From Fibrobacterota bacterium (GTDB taxonomy: Bacteria > Fibrobacterota > Chitinivibrionia > Chitinivibrionales > Chitinispirillaceae), in contig JAEYNR010000052.1 in NCBI GenBank assembly GCA_023412475.1, forward strand, positions 1-45,511: 45,511 nucleotides of DNA, given 5' to 3'. The position numbers and the translations under genes were made by a program. Within the stretch, counting starts at the first letter, position 1, and each line of letters begins with the position of its first letter. Under the pieces are notes generated by a model. That model had not been told where the DNA came from. It was given only the letters and a program-made list of their open reading frames with translations, and ran no database searches. This document shows, in pieces, positions 34,662 through 43,631 of the stretch.

Positions 34662-35996
34662 TCAGAAAGGCGACATACTCCTGAGAGCAGCAGACTGCCC
34701 CCTTTTACCGGCGATTTTGTTCATCCTTTTCATCATGGTCTTCATGGTGTCAAACTGTTTGAGCAGCTTGTTTACATCCTGAACCGTAGTACCGCTGCCA
34801 AGAGCAATCCTGCGTTTCCTGTTACCATCGATGATATTTGGCTTTTCCCGTTCCTCAAAAGTCATGGAACAGATAATCGCCTCTATTTTATTGAAAGCAC
34901 TATTATCAATTTCTGTGTCCTTAAGATAATTTCCGACACCGGGAATCATGGAAAGAAGATCACTTAAAGGGCCCATCTTTTTGATTTGCCTTAGCTGGTC
35001 AAGGAAATCCTGCAAGGAGAAAAGATTTTTCCTTATCTTGCGCTCCAGCTTTTTGCTTTTTTCCAAGTCGATATTTTCCTGGGCACGTTCCACAAGCGAA
35101 ACGACATCACCCATACCCAGAATTCTTCCTGCCATCCGCTCAGGATAGAAAACCTCCAGTGCATCGGGTTTCTCACCAACACCCACATACTGTACCGGCA
35201 CCCCGGTAACATCCAGTATTGATAAAGCCGCTCCCCCTCTGGCATCACCATCGAGTTTGGTTAAAATTACTCCGGTAAAATTTATCTCTTTATGAAACTG
35301 CGCAGCAACAGTGACAGCATCCTGACCAGTCATGGCATCAGCCACAAAGAATATCTCATCGGGTTTGGCCAAAGAACAGATAGCCTTCAGTTCATCCATC
35401 ATCTCAGCATCGATATGAAGTCTACCCGCAGTATCAATGATCACAATGGAAAAATCCTGCCCCCTTGCATACTCCAGAGCATCTTTGGCAATATCTATGG
35501 GCTTTTTCTGCCGGTCAGAGTAAACAGCAATGGAGAGAGATTTACCTAAAGTTTCAAGCTGATCTATTGCGGCAGCGCGATAAGTATCACAGGCCACCAT
35601 CAATGGGCGATGTCCCTGTTTTCTGTAATGAAGAGCCAGTTTTGCACAAGCAGTAGTTTTACCTGAGCCCTGAAGCCCAGCCATAGTGATAACATTCAAG
35701 CGGTTGGTATGCAAGCGGATAGAACGAGCATTACTGCCCATAAGAGCAGTCAGTTCATCATGAACCAGTTTTACAAACTGTTGTCCAGGGGTGATACTTT
35801 TTAATACATCACTGCCCAGAGCCTTTTCCTGCACCGATGCACTGAACTTTTTAACTACCTTATAATTAACATCCGCTTCCAACAGCGCGCGTTTAACATC
35901 ACGCACCGCTTCAGCAATGTTTTCTTCGGAAAGCTTACCGCGCCCACGAAGTTTATTAAAAATGGATTCAAATCTATTAGAAAGTTCTTCAAACAT
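34662..35996 (-). CDS. ffh: Signal recognition particle protein Ffh
   Basis: 444 residues. N-terminal helical bundle, then the SRP GTPase: P-loop GLQGSGKTTACAKLA, DTYRAAAIDQL, DTAGRLHID, TKLDGDARGG and GVGEKPDALEVF. The C-terminal M domain (about 300-440) is Met-rich near FDTMKTMMKRMNKIAG, with GSGTTVQDVNKLLKQF for 4.5S RNA and signal-sequence binding. Targets nascent membrane and secreted proteins to the translocon with FtsY. It heads the ribosomal cluster. No strong ribosome site before the ATG. Confidence 0.97.
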   Translation of the reverse strand: MFEELSNRFESIFNKLRGRGKLSEENIAEAVRDVKRALLEADVNYKVVKKFSASVQEKALGSDVLKSITPGQQFVKLVHDELTALMGSNARSIRLHTNRLNVITMAGLQGSGKTTACAKLALHYRKQGHRPLMVACDTYRAAAIDQLETLGKSLSIAVYSDRQKKPIDIAKDALEYARGQDFSIVIIDTAGRLHIDAEMMDELKAICSLAKPDEIFFVADAMTGQDAVTVAAQFHKEINFTGVILTKLDGDARGGAALSILDVTGVPVQYVGVGEKPDALEVFYPERMAGRILGMGDVVSLVERAQENIDLEKSKKLERKIRKNLFSLQDFLDQLRQIKKMGPLSDLLSMIPGVGNYLKDTEIDNSAFNKIEAIICSMTFEEREKPNIIDGNRKRRIALGSGTTVQDVNKLLKQFDTMKTMMKRMNKIAGKRGQSAALRSMSPF

Positions 35997-36141
35997 ATTT
36001 TGTCAGCATTATTTTTAGTTGTGGGTAAGTCCGTTAAATATACCCGGAAATTTCCTAAAGATACGTTTTGATCAGGAAAAATACAAGCACTATAAAACCG
36101 ACCTGTTTATTAAATTGTTAAACCTGAAAATCACAGTAGAC

Positions 36142-36155
36142 TGTAGTGTACTACA
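36142..36155. promoter_or_regulatory. Small palindrome between ffh and tadA
   Basis: TGTAGT/ACTACA arms with a 2-bp centre, in the divergent ffh/tadA interval. Operator-sized, but short enough to be chance. Confidence 0.25.
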
Positions 36156-36226
36156 CACAATCTTCCATATGTAAATTTTTCTACCTAAAGCACTCTATTA
36201 ATTACGGAAAAAGGAGTCATATATTC

Positions 36227-36685
36227 ATGGATCATCTGTACTATATGCACACTGCGTACCAGCAAGCGTTAAATGCATTCGATGATGGAGAGGTTCCGGT
36301 TGGAGCCGTAATCGTAAAAAACAACAAGATAATCGGCAAAGGCTACAACCAGGTGGAGAAGCTTTGTGATGCCACCGCTCACGCAGAGATCATCGCCATA
36401 AGCGCCGCCTCCTCCATTAAAGAATCCTGGCGCTTAACCGATTGCACAATATATGTAACCCTGGAACCTTGCATCATGTGCCTTGGAGCACTTCTGCAAA
36501 CCAGAACCGCCTCGATAGTCTACGGAGCGTCAGACCCCAGAGCCGGTGCCATCGACTCCCATTACTACCGGCAGGAACTCCAGAGAAGCTACGGCTATTT
36601 CCCCTCGGTTATTCCATCAATTATGGAGCAGGAGTGCGCTGCTCTTCTAAACTCTTTTTTTTCCAAAATACGAAAAAAAGATTAA
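36227..36685 (+). CDS. tadA: tRNA-specific adenosine deaminase
   Basis: 152 residues. Deaminates adenosine 34 to inosine in tRNA-Arg. The zinc-dependent cytidine-deaminase fold shows the catalytic TAHAEIIAI (His ligand, Glu proton shuttle) and TLEPCIMCLGAL (two Cys ligands), then IVYGASDPRAGA. ATG at 36227 is supported by AAGGAG 11 nt upstream; the longer frame to 36146 has no family match. The stop codon overlaps the flagellin promoter. It diverges from ffh. Confidence 0.95.
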   Translation: MDHLYYMHTAYQQALNAFDDGEVPVGAVIVKNNKIIGKGYNQVEKLCDATAHAEIIAISAASSIKESWRLTDCTIYVTLEPCIMCLGALLQTRTASIVYGASDPRAGAIDSHYYRQELQRSYGYFPSVIPSIMEQECAALLNSFFSKIRKKD

Positions 36686-36709
36686 AGTTTTCCAATCCCC
36701 TTCCGATAA
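36683..36709 (+). promoter_or_regulatory. Sigma-28 (FliA) promoter for flagellin
   Basis: TAAAGTTT (36683-36690), an 11-bp spacer and TCCGATAA (36702-36709) match the enterobacterial consensus TAAAGTTT-N11-GCCGATAA at 15 of 16 positions. The first three bases are the tadA stop codon. It implies a leader of roughly 155 nt before the flagellin ATG. Confidence 0.85.
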
Positions 36710-36872
36710 AACTAACAGGAGATAATATCGCAGGGGGGAGAAAACGGCAAATCCTGAACTTCCCTGCTCAGCTACGAGAGGAGGCTAATACAGCAGCAAA
36801 AGTGTAGTTTCGCATTATCAACAGATTAACATGGAAAGTTAATCGCATTTTTTTTCACAGGGAGGTTCTACA

Positions 36873-37730
36873 ATGCGTATCAATCACAACATCAATTCCA
36901 TGAATACAATGAGTGCTCTGTTTAAAACCAACAGAGACATGAGCAGTTCCTTGGAAAAACTGTCCACAGGTCTACGGATAAACCGTTCAAGCGATGATGC
37001 TGCAGGGTTGGCCATATCAGAAAACCTCAGATCGCAGATTCGGGGAGTCGCTCAGGCTCAAAGAAATGCTCTTGATGGAACTTCGCTTCTTCAAGTAGCT
37101 GAAGGTGCAGCAAATGAGATCTCCGATATCCTTCAGAGGATGCGTGAACTGGCAGTCCAATCCTCAAATGACACTCTCACCTCTACCGAAAGATCCTATG
37201 CAAACCAGGAGTTCAGTGCTTTGCGTCAGGAAATAGACCGCATCGCCTCAGTAACCAATTACAATGGAATAGAGCTGATTTCCAATAGTTCTGTAGGACG
37301 TTTTGGTATGACAGGTGCCTCAACTGGAAATACGCTCTGGATCGATGCCGGCTCCACCACCGGAACAGACAGTATCACTATAACTATTGATACCCTCACT
37401 GCCCAGGCCCTGAACTCAAACCTTGCCAGCGCAACCCTTACTAATCAGGCAAATGCACGGAGTTCTATTTCCTATATAGACACAGCAATTAATAAGGTTA
37501 ACAGCACCAGAGCCAATATCGGTGCTTACGTCAATCGGCTCGAACACGCCATCAACAACCTGCTGGTAAGTGAAACCAACCAATCTGCCGCTGAATCGAT
37601 GATCAGGGATGTTGATTTTGCCAACGAATCAGCCAGATTCTCCCGCAATCAGATCCTTATGCAGTCTGGTACCGCGATGCTGGCACAATCAAATATGGTG
37701 CCTCAGAACGTTCTGGCTCTAATGCGGTGA
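36873..37730 (+). CDS. fliC: Flagellin
   Basis: 285 residues, a short flagellin with both conserved coiled-coil ends and a small central part. N-terminal D0/D1: INHNINSMNT, LEKLSTGLRINRSSDDAAGLAISE and LRSQIRG. C-terminal: VNRLEHAINNL, AAESMIRDVDFANE and SRNQILMQSGTAMLAQSN. The variable centre is only ~100 residues (about 135-235). Exported through the flagellar type III system and polymerised into the filament. Ribosome site GGGAGG 8 nt upstream. Driven by the sigma-28 site at 36683-36709. No other flagellar gene is nearby. Confidence 0.97.
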   Translation: MRINHNINSMNTMSALFKTNRDMSSSLEKLSTGLRINRSSDDAAGLAISENLRSQIRGVAQAQRNALDGTSLLQVAEGAANEISDILQRMRELAVQSSNDTLTSTERSYANQEFSALRQEIDRIASVTNYNGIELISNSSVGRFGMTGASTGNTLWIDAGSTTGTDSITITIDTLTAQALNSNLASATLTNQANARSSISYIDTAINKVNSTRANIGAYVNRLEHAINNLLVSETNQSAAESMIRDVDFANESARFSRNQILMQSGTAMLAQSNMVPQNVLALMR

Positions 37731-37743
37731 TTTATCAAAAGAG

Positions 37744-37781
37744 ACCGGTTTTTCTGCTCATCAGAAAACCGGGCCTTCTTC
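37744..37781 (+). terminator. Likely terminator of flagellin
   Basis: CCGGTTTTTCTG and CAGAAAACCGG pair around a 5-nt loop with one bulge, about 15 nt after the stop. The following GCCTTCTTCTT is only moderately T-rich. Confidence 0.7.
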
Positions 37782-37866
37782 TTAACCCGATTTAGACACA
37801 AAAAAACCTAACCTTAATATAAATGAATAATTTACTATTAAAATAATAGATTATAAAATATAAACA

Positions 37867-37904
37867 AAAATGAATACCAACTCTTTAGAGCTGATATTCA
37901 TTTT
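37867..37904. terminator. Second hairpin after flagellin, A/T-flanked
   Basis: AAAATGAATA and TATTCATTTT are perfect 10-bp arms; inside them CTCT/AGAG pair as well. A-rich on the left and T-rich on the right, so it could work as a terminator on either strand. Confidence 0.5.
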
Positions 37905-38086
37905 GATTATTGCAGAGTTTTGATCTGTTTGCGTTCTATTTTTCTATCAGTCTGCCGTGTTTCCGCCCAAGAAAGTGCATGATCTTCGCTCGTACATACA
38001 TTTTATTTAATTAAACATGTATTTATTTCCTTTATTCCTATTTAATAGTTATTTTACTAAATCTACCCAAATAAAGGACTACAAAG

Positions 38087-38797
38087 ATGAAAAAACAACT
38101 CATATCAGCCTGTTTACTGTTTATTTTCAATCTTGCTTTTTCTTCAGAAACAGTGGATTCCACCACAAAAGATACTACACCAGCCGCTGCACCAAACAAT
38201 TCAGCAGAAGACCCTTTTGCATACGAGTGGAACTTTCTTCCAGGCGATGCCATCAGGATTACCGTTGATCCTGACACCGGTTTCCCTAATGGAGTTTATC
38301 CGGTTGAAGCCGATGGGTTTGTGGATCTTCCCATGATAGGACCTCTTTCAGTAAAAACTGTGAATAGAGCTGACTTTGAAAAGAAGGTTAAAGATGCCTA
38401 CATACCTATTTTAAGATTTTCCAGTGTTCAGGTCAGAAGAGTCATGTCTATAGGTTTTCAGGGCGGATTTCAAAGACCTGGAGTTTATTGGGTGACCCCG
38501 GGATCAACTCTTTGGCGCACAATATCTATGACCGGCGGAACGATACGCGAGGACGGACTAAAAAAAATAAAATGGGAGCGAGATGGTAAAAGAATGGATC
38601 AAAAAGTAATAGAGCTTTTAAAAAACCCTCAACCGATTTATAAACTTGGATTTCGTTCCGGGGACATAATCCGAGTAATACACCGTCCCAAAAAGACCGG
38701 GTGGGAGATATTCAGACAAGACGTTCTTCCTCTAATAAGCATCGGTCTTTCCAGTGCTGTTACAGCAATTACACTTTACGAATGGTCTCAAAGGTAA
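38087..38797 (+). CDS. Wza-like polysaccharide export protein
   Basis: 236 residues. Signal peptide (LISACLLFIFNLAFS), no lipobox Cys. The polysaccharide-export domain (about 48-110: FLPGDAIRITVDPDTGFPNG, VEADGFVDLPMIGPL) is followed by one SLBB-like domain (SIGFQGGFQRPGVYWVTPGSTL, RSGDIIRVI). A weakly hydrophobic C-terminal helix (VLPLISIGLSSAVTAITLY) may be the membrane-crossing helix known from Wza. Forms the outer-membrane exit for capsule or exopolysaccharide with the BY-kinase that starts 4 nt after its stop. Shorter than E. coli Wza (~380). The ribosome site AAAGGA is good. Confidence 0.9.
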   Translation: MKKQLISACLLFIFNLAFSSETVDSTTKDTTPAAAPNNSAEDPFAYEWNFLPGDAIRITVDPDTGFPNGVYPVEADGFVDLPMIGPLSVKTVNRADFEKKVKDAYIPILRFSSVQVRRVMSIGFQGGFQRPGVYWVTPGSTLWRTISMTGGTIREDGLKKIKWERDGKRMDQKVIELLKNPQPIYKLGFRSGDIIRVIHRPKKTGWEIFRQDVLPLISIGLSSAVTAITLYEWSQR

Positions 38798-38801
38798 TAT
38801 C

Positions 38802-41243
38802 ATGCAGCAAGGCCTGAATAACCCTGTATCTTCTTTTAAACCGGATTACGTTTATTGGATAAAGCATTATGCCAGTCTTCTCTGGAGATGGAAATGGTAT
38901 ATAATACCGGTATTTCCCGCATTGGTGGTAACGTGGCTACTGCTTGTGGTTACATTCGGTAAAGTAAGACCTGAACTTGGTGTAGACATTATTTTCGGCT
39001 TTGAAAAACAATCCAGTGTACTGGTGTTGCCTGAAGCTCTTCCCAGCGGAATGGGAAAAATGAACCTGATTCAAAGCAGGAATTTTCTTAGTGAGATTGT
39101 TGACTCTCTCTCTCTGCATTTTATACTCCCGAAGTTTAACCGATCCTCTATACTTAACTATGTTCTCGTTGACAGCACTGCTATCCCCGGAAAGTACCGC
39201 TTTGCCATAGATGAACAATCAAGACTCACCTACACAGTTGCATTAACTAACAAAGTACTTAAGCTAAATAAAAAGGTAATCACCACAGGCAGACTTCCAT
39301 CACTTGATACTTTGAACACAAATGGAATGAAATTTGTCTTTGCTCCACACTTTCTTAAAAAGCCCTTTGATTTTAATTTTTATGTGATTCCCAGGGAAAA
39401 GGCTGTAGAGAATCTCAGAAACAAGATTTCTATTGTCGGAAATACCAGACGTGACCCGATGATGGAAGGTGTGGTAATGGTCAGATTAAGCGGCACCGAC
39501 CCTCAGCTCATCTCCACTACCATCAATAAAATTGCAGATAAGTTTGTAGAAAGAAACCTCTCTTTCCGCAAGAGAAAAACCAGCGAAGTACTCAAAGCAC
39601 TGCAAAGACAACTCCAGTTAGCTTCCGAACAGCTTCGTCAGGATGAAAGCAGGATTCGTGCATTCAAAGAGGAAAACCCTAAAGTCGGCCTGGGTATAGA
39701 TGCCCAGAATGCAATTAACACTATGACTATGCTGGAATCAAAAGACCTTACAATTTCCACAGAAATCGATGAGGCAAATGATCTTCTAAAAAGATTTTCT
39801 GAAACAACCGTGAATGATAAAGATCAAACAACCAGCGAAGCGCTTCTTTTTCTCAGCAACCGCAGTGTTTCAACCGCGATCATTCTTAGACAGGATTTTA
39901 ACACCCAATCACAGCAAAAAGCTTCACTGCTTGCCAGCCGCTATTCACTTGAGCATCCTCTGATTAAGGAAGCTCAGTCGAAAATTGAGTCAATAAGCAT
40001 TAAAACTATGCAATTACTCCAGGATTTTATTAAAAAGCAGAATGAGGAGATTGCGAAAACAAAATCTCAGAAAACGCTTTCCTTAAGCCAGTTGAAAGGA
40101 CTTCCACAAAAAGAGATGCAACTGGCAGCAATGACCAGACAGCAGCAAATCAACTCAGAGATCTATTCAAATCTGCTCAGCAGGTATAATCAAGCAAAAA
40201 TCGCCGATGAAACCGAGGTAGCAGACATTTATATAATGGATTATTCAGTTCCGCCAGAAATGGCTTCAGCTCAAAAAGAGCTAATGAAACTGGTAGCTAT
40301 AGGTTTACTGGTATGCATACTGATAGCTTTTGGCCCGGCAGTAGTTTTTAACTTTTTTGATAAAAGACCCAGGTCTGAAGATGATCTTAAAAGATTTATG
40401 CAATTTCCGGTTCTGGAAATTATCCCATCACTGAACAAAAAAAAGTTTAAAAACAAAGATGACGGTGAAGACAACCATGGCAATGCTGTGGATTCTAAAC
40501 TTCTGATCATTGGTCCTACCGTTACCTATGTTCATGAACTGTTCCGCTCTTTAAGGGCAAAACTAAATTATCGGCTGGAAAATACTAGCGGTAAATCGAT
40601 TCTGGTTACCGGTTACGATTCAGGTGAAGGGAAATCTCTGATTGCTTCAAATATGGCAATCATGGCCGCTCAACAGCACACCCCTACCCTTCTTATCGAT
40701 GCAGATATGCGCAGAGGTGTACTTCATAAAACTTTTGCAGTTTATAATCAGCCCGGTTTATCCGATCTTCTGCTGTGTGAACATCAGATAACCGAACAGA
40801 TGTTGCGTTCGTCAATAAAACTGACTTCGTTTCCACACCTGTTCCTTCTTACAGCAGGAAACCCTGTTCAAAATCCTACAGAACTTTTAACCAGTCGCTT
40901 GTTTAAAGGCATTATGCAATGGCTTGATGCCCGATTCGCAATGATCATTATAGATGCTCCGCCATTATCTCCAGTTACCGATGCGATTATAATGAACAAG
41001 GTTGTTTCAGGATCTGTTCTGGTAGTAAGGGCAGGGAAAACCAATACTGCAGGGCTCAACAAGGTAATAAATGAGTACCCCTCCTTTAAAGAGAAAATTC
41101 TGGGTGTGGTTCTTAATGGAGTAAACAATGTGCCAAAGCAGAAAAAATATAATGCCTATTATTACAGGAGTAATCCAGGGTTAAAGCCGGAACAGCCACT
41201 GCTTCTGACTGCACAGGTTAGTCAGGAAAATGAAGAGTCATAG
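38802..41243 (+). CDS. Wzc-like polysaccharide co-polymerase / BY-family tyrosine kinase
   Basis: 813 residues. Inner-membrane protein: first TM at about 27-50, a long periplasmic Wzz/coiled-coil region (RQLQLASEQLRQDESRI), second TM at about 487-510 (LVAIGLLVCILIAFGPAVVF), then a cytoplasmic BY-kinase. Walker A is GYDSGEGKS (Pro of the common PGEGKS is Ser), Walker A' is LLIDADMRRG and Walker B IIIDAPPL. A C-terminal Tyr cluster (KYNAYYYRS) is the usual autophosphorylation site. It controls polymer length and export. ATG at 38802 with AAGG nearby; tightly coupled to the Wza-like gene. No polymerase, flippase or transferase genes follow, so the pathway lies elsewhere. Confidence 0.93.
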   Translation: MQQGLNNPVSSFKPDYVYWIKHYASLLWRWKWYIIPVFPALVVTWLLLVVTFGKVRPELGVDIIFGFEKQSSVLVLPEALPSGMGKMNLIQSRNFLSEIVDSLSLHFILPKFNRSSILNYVLVDSTAIPGKYRFAIDEQSRLTYTVALTNKVLKLNKKVITTGRLPSLDTLNTNGMKFVFAPHFLKKPFDFNFYVIPREKAVENLRNKISIVGNTRRDPMMEGVVMVRLSGTDPQLISTTINKIADKFVERNLSFRKRKTSEVLKALQRQLQLASEQLRQDESRIRAFKEENPKVGLGIDAQNAINTMTMLESKDLTISTEIDEANDLLKRFSETTVNDKDQTTSEALLFLSNRSVSTAIILRQDFNTQSQQKASLLASRYSLEHPLIKEAQSKIESISIKTMQLLQDFIKKQNEEIAKTKSQKTLSLSQLKGLPQKEMQLAAMTRQQQINSEIYSNLLSRYNQAKIADETEVADIYIMDYSVPPEMASAQKELMKLVAIGLLVCILIAFGPAVVFNFFDKRPRSEDDLKRFMQFPVLEIIPSLNKKKFKNKDDGEDNHGNAVDSKLLIIGPTVTYVHELFRSLRAKLNYRLENTSGKSILVTGYDSGEGKSLIASNMAIMAAQQHTPTLLIDADMRRGVLHKTFAVYNQPGLSDLLLCEHQITEQMLRSSIKLTSFPHLFLLTAGNPVQNPTELLTSRLFKGIMQWLDARFAMIIIDAPPLSPVTDAIIMNKVVSGSVLVVRAGKTNTAGLNKVINEYPSFKEKILGVVLNGVNNVPKQKKYNAYYYRSNPGLKPEQPLLLTAQVSQENEES

Positions 41244-41700
41244 TGAAAAGAGAAGCACGAAATGCAAAACAGGAAGTGGGAGTTGAGACCACCAAAACAC
41301 CTGCTCTTCAATCGGTTTTCAAACAAATCGCAAAGATTAGGTAGTTTTCAAAATGCAAGCTGTTGCCTGTAATTTTTAAGTCACTCTTTTTCCTCCGTCA
41401 CCAGAACAGAACCTCCTGACCTCCGAAAACAGCCCCAAAAATTCACTCCTTTTTAACACCTACCCCTTCATACAACAATTTTTCTACTTCGGTCTAAACT
41501 TTGCTTTTTTGTCATGATCAAAAATTAAAACTCCTTTAAACCTAAAAACCGCTGTAGGTGGCGATGAAAAACCGTAAGATGTTGATACAGAAAGGGTTGA
41601 AGCTCTTGCTATGTTTTATCTACAGATGATAATACCGAAAGAGCTGATCAGGCAAAGAGCTATAATCCAGGTACAGGCAGAACGAAGTGACAATCCCTTT
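41244..41700. other. Non-coding stretch before the FadL-family gene
   Basis: No gene visible. Contains the 22-bp repeat at 41381-41402. The FadL frame extends upstream to 41611, but that part does not look like protein of the family. Confidence 0.5.
41381..41402. repeat. Dispersed 22-bp repeat, copy 2
   Basis: TCACTCTTTTTCCTCCGTCA followed by CC; matches 4662-4683 at 20 of 22 positions in the same orientation and shares TTTCCTCCGTC with 185-195. Confidence 0.5.
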
Positions 41701-43047
41701 ATGCGTCCATCCTATAAATTCAGCTCTACAATCCTGCCAATCTTGATATTTTACTCTTTTGCTTTTTCCCTGATCCCTCTGCCCCCGCCAGTGATCGTAC
41801 CTAATTATAACAGAATACCTATTGGCCAAATCGAAGCATCTGAAGCCGGTGCTTATGTTGCCCGTGCCTCAGGAATTACCGCTACCTGGTATAATCCCGC
41901 AGGATTAGCACTAACTCAAACCTTCGCACTCAACGCCAGTTATAACGGTCTGGAATTAATGAAATTCGACTTACAGGACTTCTCAAGCCTTCGCTCGATT
42001 AATATTGAAGGAACACCGGGGTTTCTGGGAGTGGTTGCAAGAGTAAAAAGCCCCAATCCACTCAGTCTCAGCATCGCTTTAAGTCAACCGGTCTTCTGGA
42101 GACCAGCTTTCGATGCTACTGCAAAAGCAGAAATGCAGGGATTCGATCTTTCAATTATTAACGATATTTACTTTACTACTTATTATCCGGCTATTGCCGC
42201 AGGGTTAGTAGTTAATAAAAGCTTTCGCGTTGGCCTGGGAATAAGTTTCCCCTATACCAGCTTCAATGTCAATCAATCCCTGTCAGGACATCCACAGTCA
42301 ACCGATCCGAGCGATTTCCTTTTATACTTTCACACCAATGGAACTGTCCTGCATCTGGCTGCTTCAGCAGGAATACAACTGCAATTAACCGACAATATCC
42401 TGTTTGGAATAACATTCAGGACTCCAGGGGCTAAACTTTTTAACAATGCCTGGATCCATTATGACTTTATGATGTATAAAGAAGATACCGTCATGTCCGT
42501 TTCTTTAAGAGACACCGGTGCAGTATTCGAATATAAACAACCTGCTCAACTTTCTTTTGGTTTGTCCTACTCTAAAGAAAGATGGTCTTTTGAGCTGGAT
42601 CTTAATCTGTTCCAGTGTTTTGGTAAATACACTGTGTTGCGAAGCGATGAAAATGCAATCGTTGAAACATTCAATGGCACAGATGTAACAACAGTTACAG
42701 AAATGCCTTTCCCAAACTATTCCTATGATAACAAGATGGTGATAAACACAGCGATAGGAGGCGATTACAGAATTTCTGAACACTTGAGCATGCACATTGG
42801 CTTTTGCACCGATTTTTCTCCGGTAAATCCTGCGTATTCCAACACTTTCAGAAGTATAAATCTTTTTAATATTACTTTTGGTGTTTCAGCAGTCTTCAAG
42901 AAATTTACCGGAGCATTGGGGACCCGCTTTAACTTCGGTTCCTCTGATTCTTTTATCACCGGAAAGAGTCTTATGGATAGTCCTCCTGGAACCAGACTAT
43001 TGTTTCGCTCGTTTTCGCTTTTCTGGGCTGTTACCCTAGGTTCGTAA
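41701..43047 (+). CDS. FadL/OmpP1-family outer membrane channel
   Basis: 448 residues. Signal peptide (ILPILIFYSFAFSL) followed by the FadL-type hatch motif ASGITATWYNPAGLA and a long series of amphipathic beta strands typical of a 14-strand barrel (GLGISFPYTS, FGITFRTPGAK, LSFGLSYSKERWSFELDL), ending in an aromatic strand near the C-terminus. The family carries hydrophobic compounds such as fatty acids or aromatics across the outer membrane. The substrate is unknown. ATG at 41701 is chosen to place the signal peptide at the start; the frame also opens at 41611. The ribosome site is weak. Stands alone. Confidence 0.9.
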   Translation: MRPSYKFSSTILPILIFYSFAFSLIPLPPPVIVPNYNRIPIGQIEASEAGAYVARASGITATWYNPAGLALTQTFALNASYNGLELMKFDLQDFSSLRSINIEGTPGFLGVVARVKSPNPLSLSIALSQPVFWRPAFDATAKAEMQGFDLSIINDIYFTTYYPAIAAGLVVNKSFRVGLGISFPYTSFNVNQSLSGHPQSTDPSDFLLYFHTNGTVLHLAASAGIQLQLTDNILFGITFRTPGAKLFNNAWIHYDFMMYKEDTVMSVSLRDTGAVFEYKQPAQLSFGLSYSKERWSFELDLNLFQCFGKYTVLRSDENAIVETFNGTDVTTVTEMPFPNYSYDNKMVINTAIGGDYRISEHLSMHIGFCTDFSPVNPAYSNTFRSINLFNITFGVSAVFKKFTGALGTRFNFGSSDSFITGKSLMDSPPGTRLLFRSFSLFWAVTLGS

Positions 43048-43195
43048 ATGTGTCCATCCGGGTTTTGTTATGAAACACAGGGGCGGTTCAGTATAAAAAA
43101 CGTCACGTCACGAAATTTTGCACCACCGATTTTTATTTTGCATTTTAACTAAATAATCGATAGCTTTAACAGGTACTACAGTACGAAAAAATACC

Positions 43196-43233
43196 AGTTC
43201 TCTTATGCACATTTTATTTCCGGAGTGATAATT
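43196..43233. repeat. 38-bp dispersed repeat, copy 2
   Basis: AGTTCTCTTATG to CCGGAGTGATAATT, matching 12633-12670 at 33 of 38 positions. A palindromic GGTACTACAGTACG lies just upstream. Confidence 0.6.
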
Positions 43234-43240
43234 CAAATGA

Positions 43241-43350
43241 AACCTTGGTATTGTGTTTTAATCCTTGAAAAACTTAGCAGTTGTCTAAAACCTTGCTACT
43301 GTATCTTAATTCCTTAAAAAACTTAGTAGTTGTCTAAACCTTAGTAGCTG
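43241..43350. repeat. 48-bp tandem repeat, about 2.3 copies
   Basis: Units begin at 43241, 43289 and 43337 (the last is partial). Each starts AACCTTG or AACCTTA, and the two full units end AACTTAG(C/T)AGTTGTCTA. Two full units plus a stub, with clear divergence. There are no spacers, so this is not a CRISPR array. Confidence 0.7.
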
Positions 43351-43555
43351 AAGAATAGAACAAATAACCACAATCTTATTACCTTATTAAAAAATAATAA
43401 AAATCGAGTACCATAACCTGTACAAGCATTTTGTTTTCAAAACAATTGAACGGTCAATCACTAATAGTCACATCTATTGTGATATCCCTCTCTGCGTGTA
43501 GGATTCAGGATATCCTCACCGTAGAGTAGACGCGGGTTTCCGCCGCGCCCCTCGT

Positions 43556-43590
43556 CAAACCGTACGTACAGATTTCCCGTATACGGCTTA
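43556..43590 (-). ncRNA. Group II intron domain V
   Basis: The ~34-nt catalytic hairpin: 5' arm AAGCCGTATACGGG, 3' arm TGTACGTACGGTTT on the minus strand. The AGC triad and two-base bulge region match the conserved form. Confidence 0.88.
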
Positions 43591-43631
43591 CCAATCGATT
43601 TCACACAGAAAGCACACACAAATAGCCAAGA

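Larger units (their letters stand above)
37731..38086. other. Non-coding stretch with two hairpins
   Basis: AT-rich and without a gene. It holds the likely flagellin terminator (37744-37781) and a second hairpin at 37867-37904. AAAGGA just before 38087 serves the next gene. Confidence 0.6.
43048..43520. other. Non-coding stretch with dispersed and tandem repeats, and the 3' exon of the intron
   Basis: No gene visible. Contains the 38-bp repeat copy (43196-43233), the 48-bp tandem repeat (43241-43350) and an inverted GATATCC/GGATATC pair beside the intron's 3' end. Confidence 0.55.

Noticed and set aside
43241..43350. CRISPR array
   Set aside because: Units are contiguous 48-bp tandem copies with no unique spacers and no cas genes.
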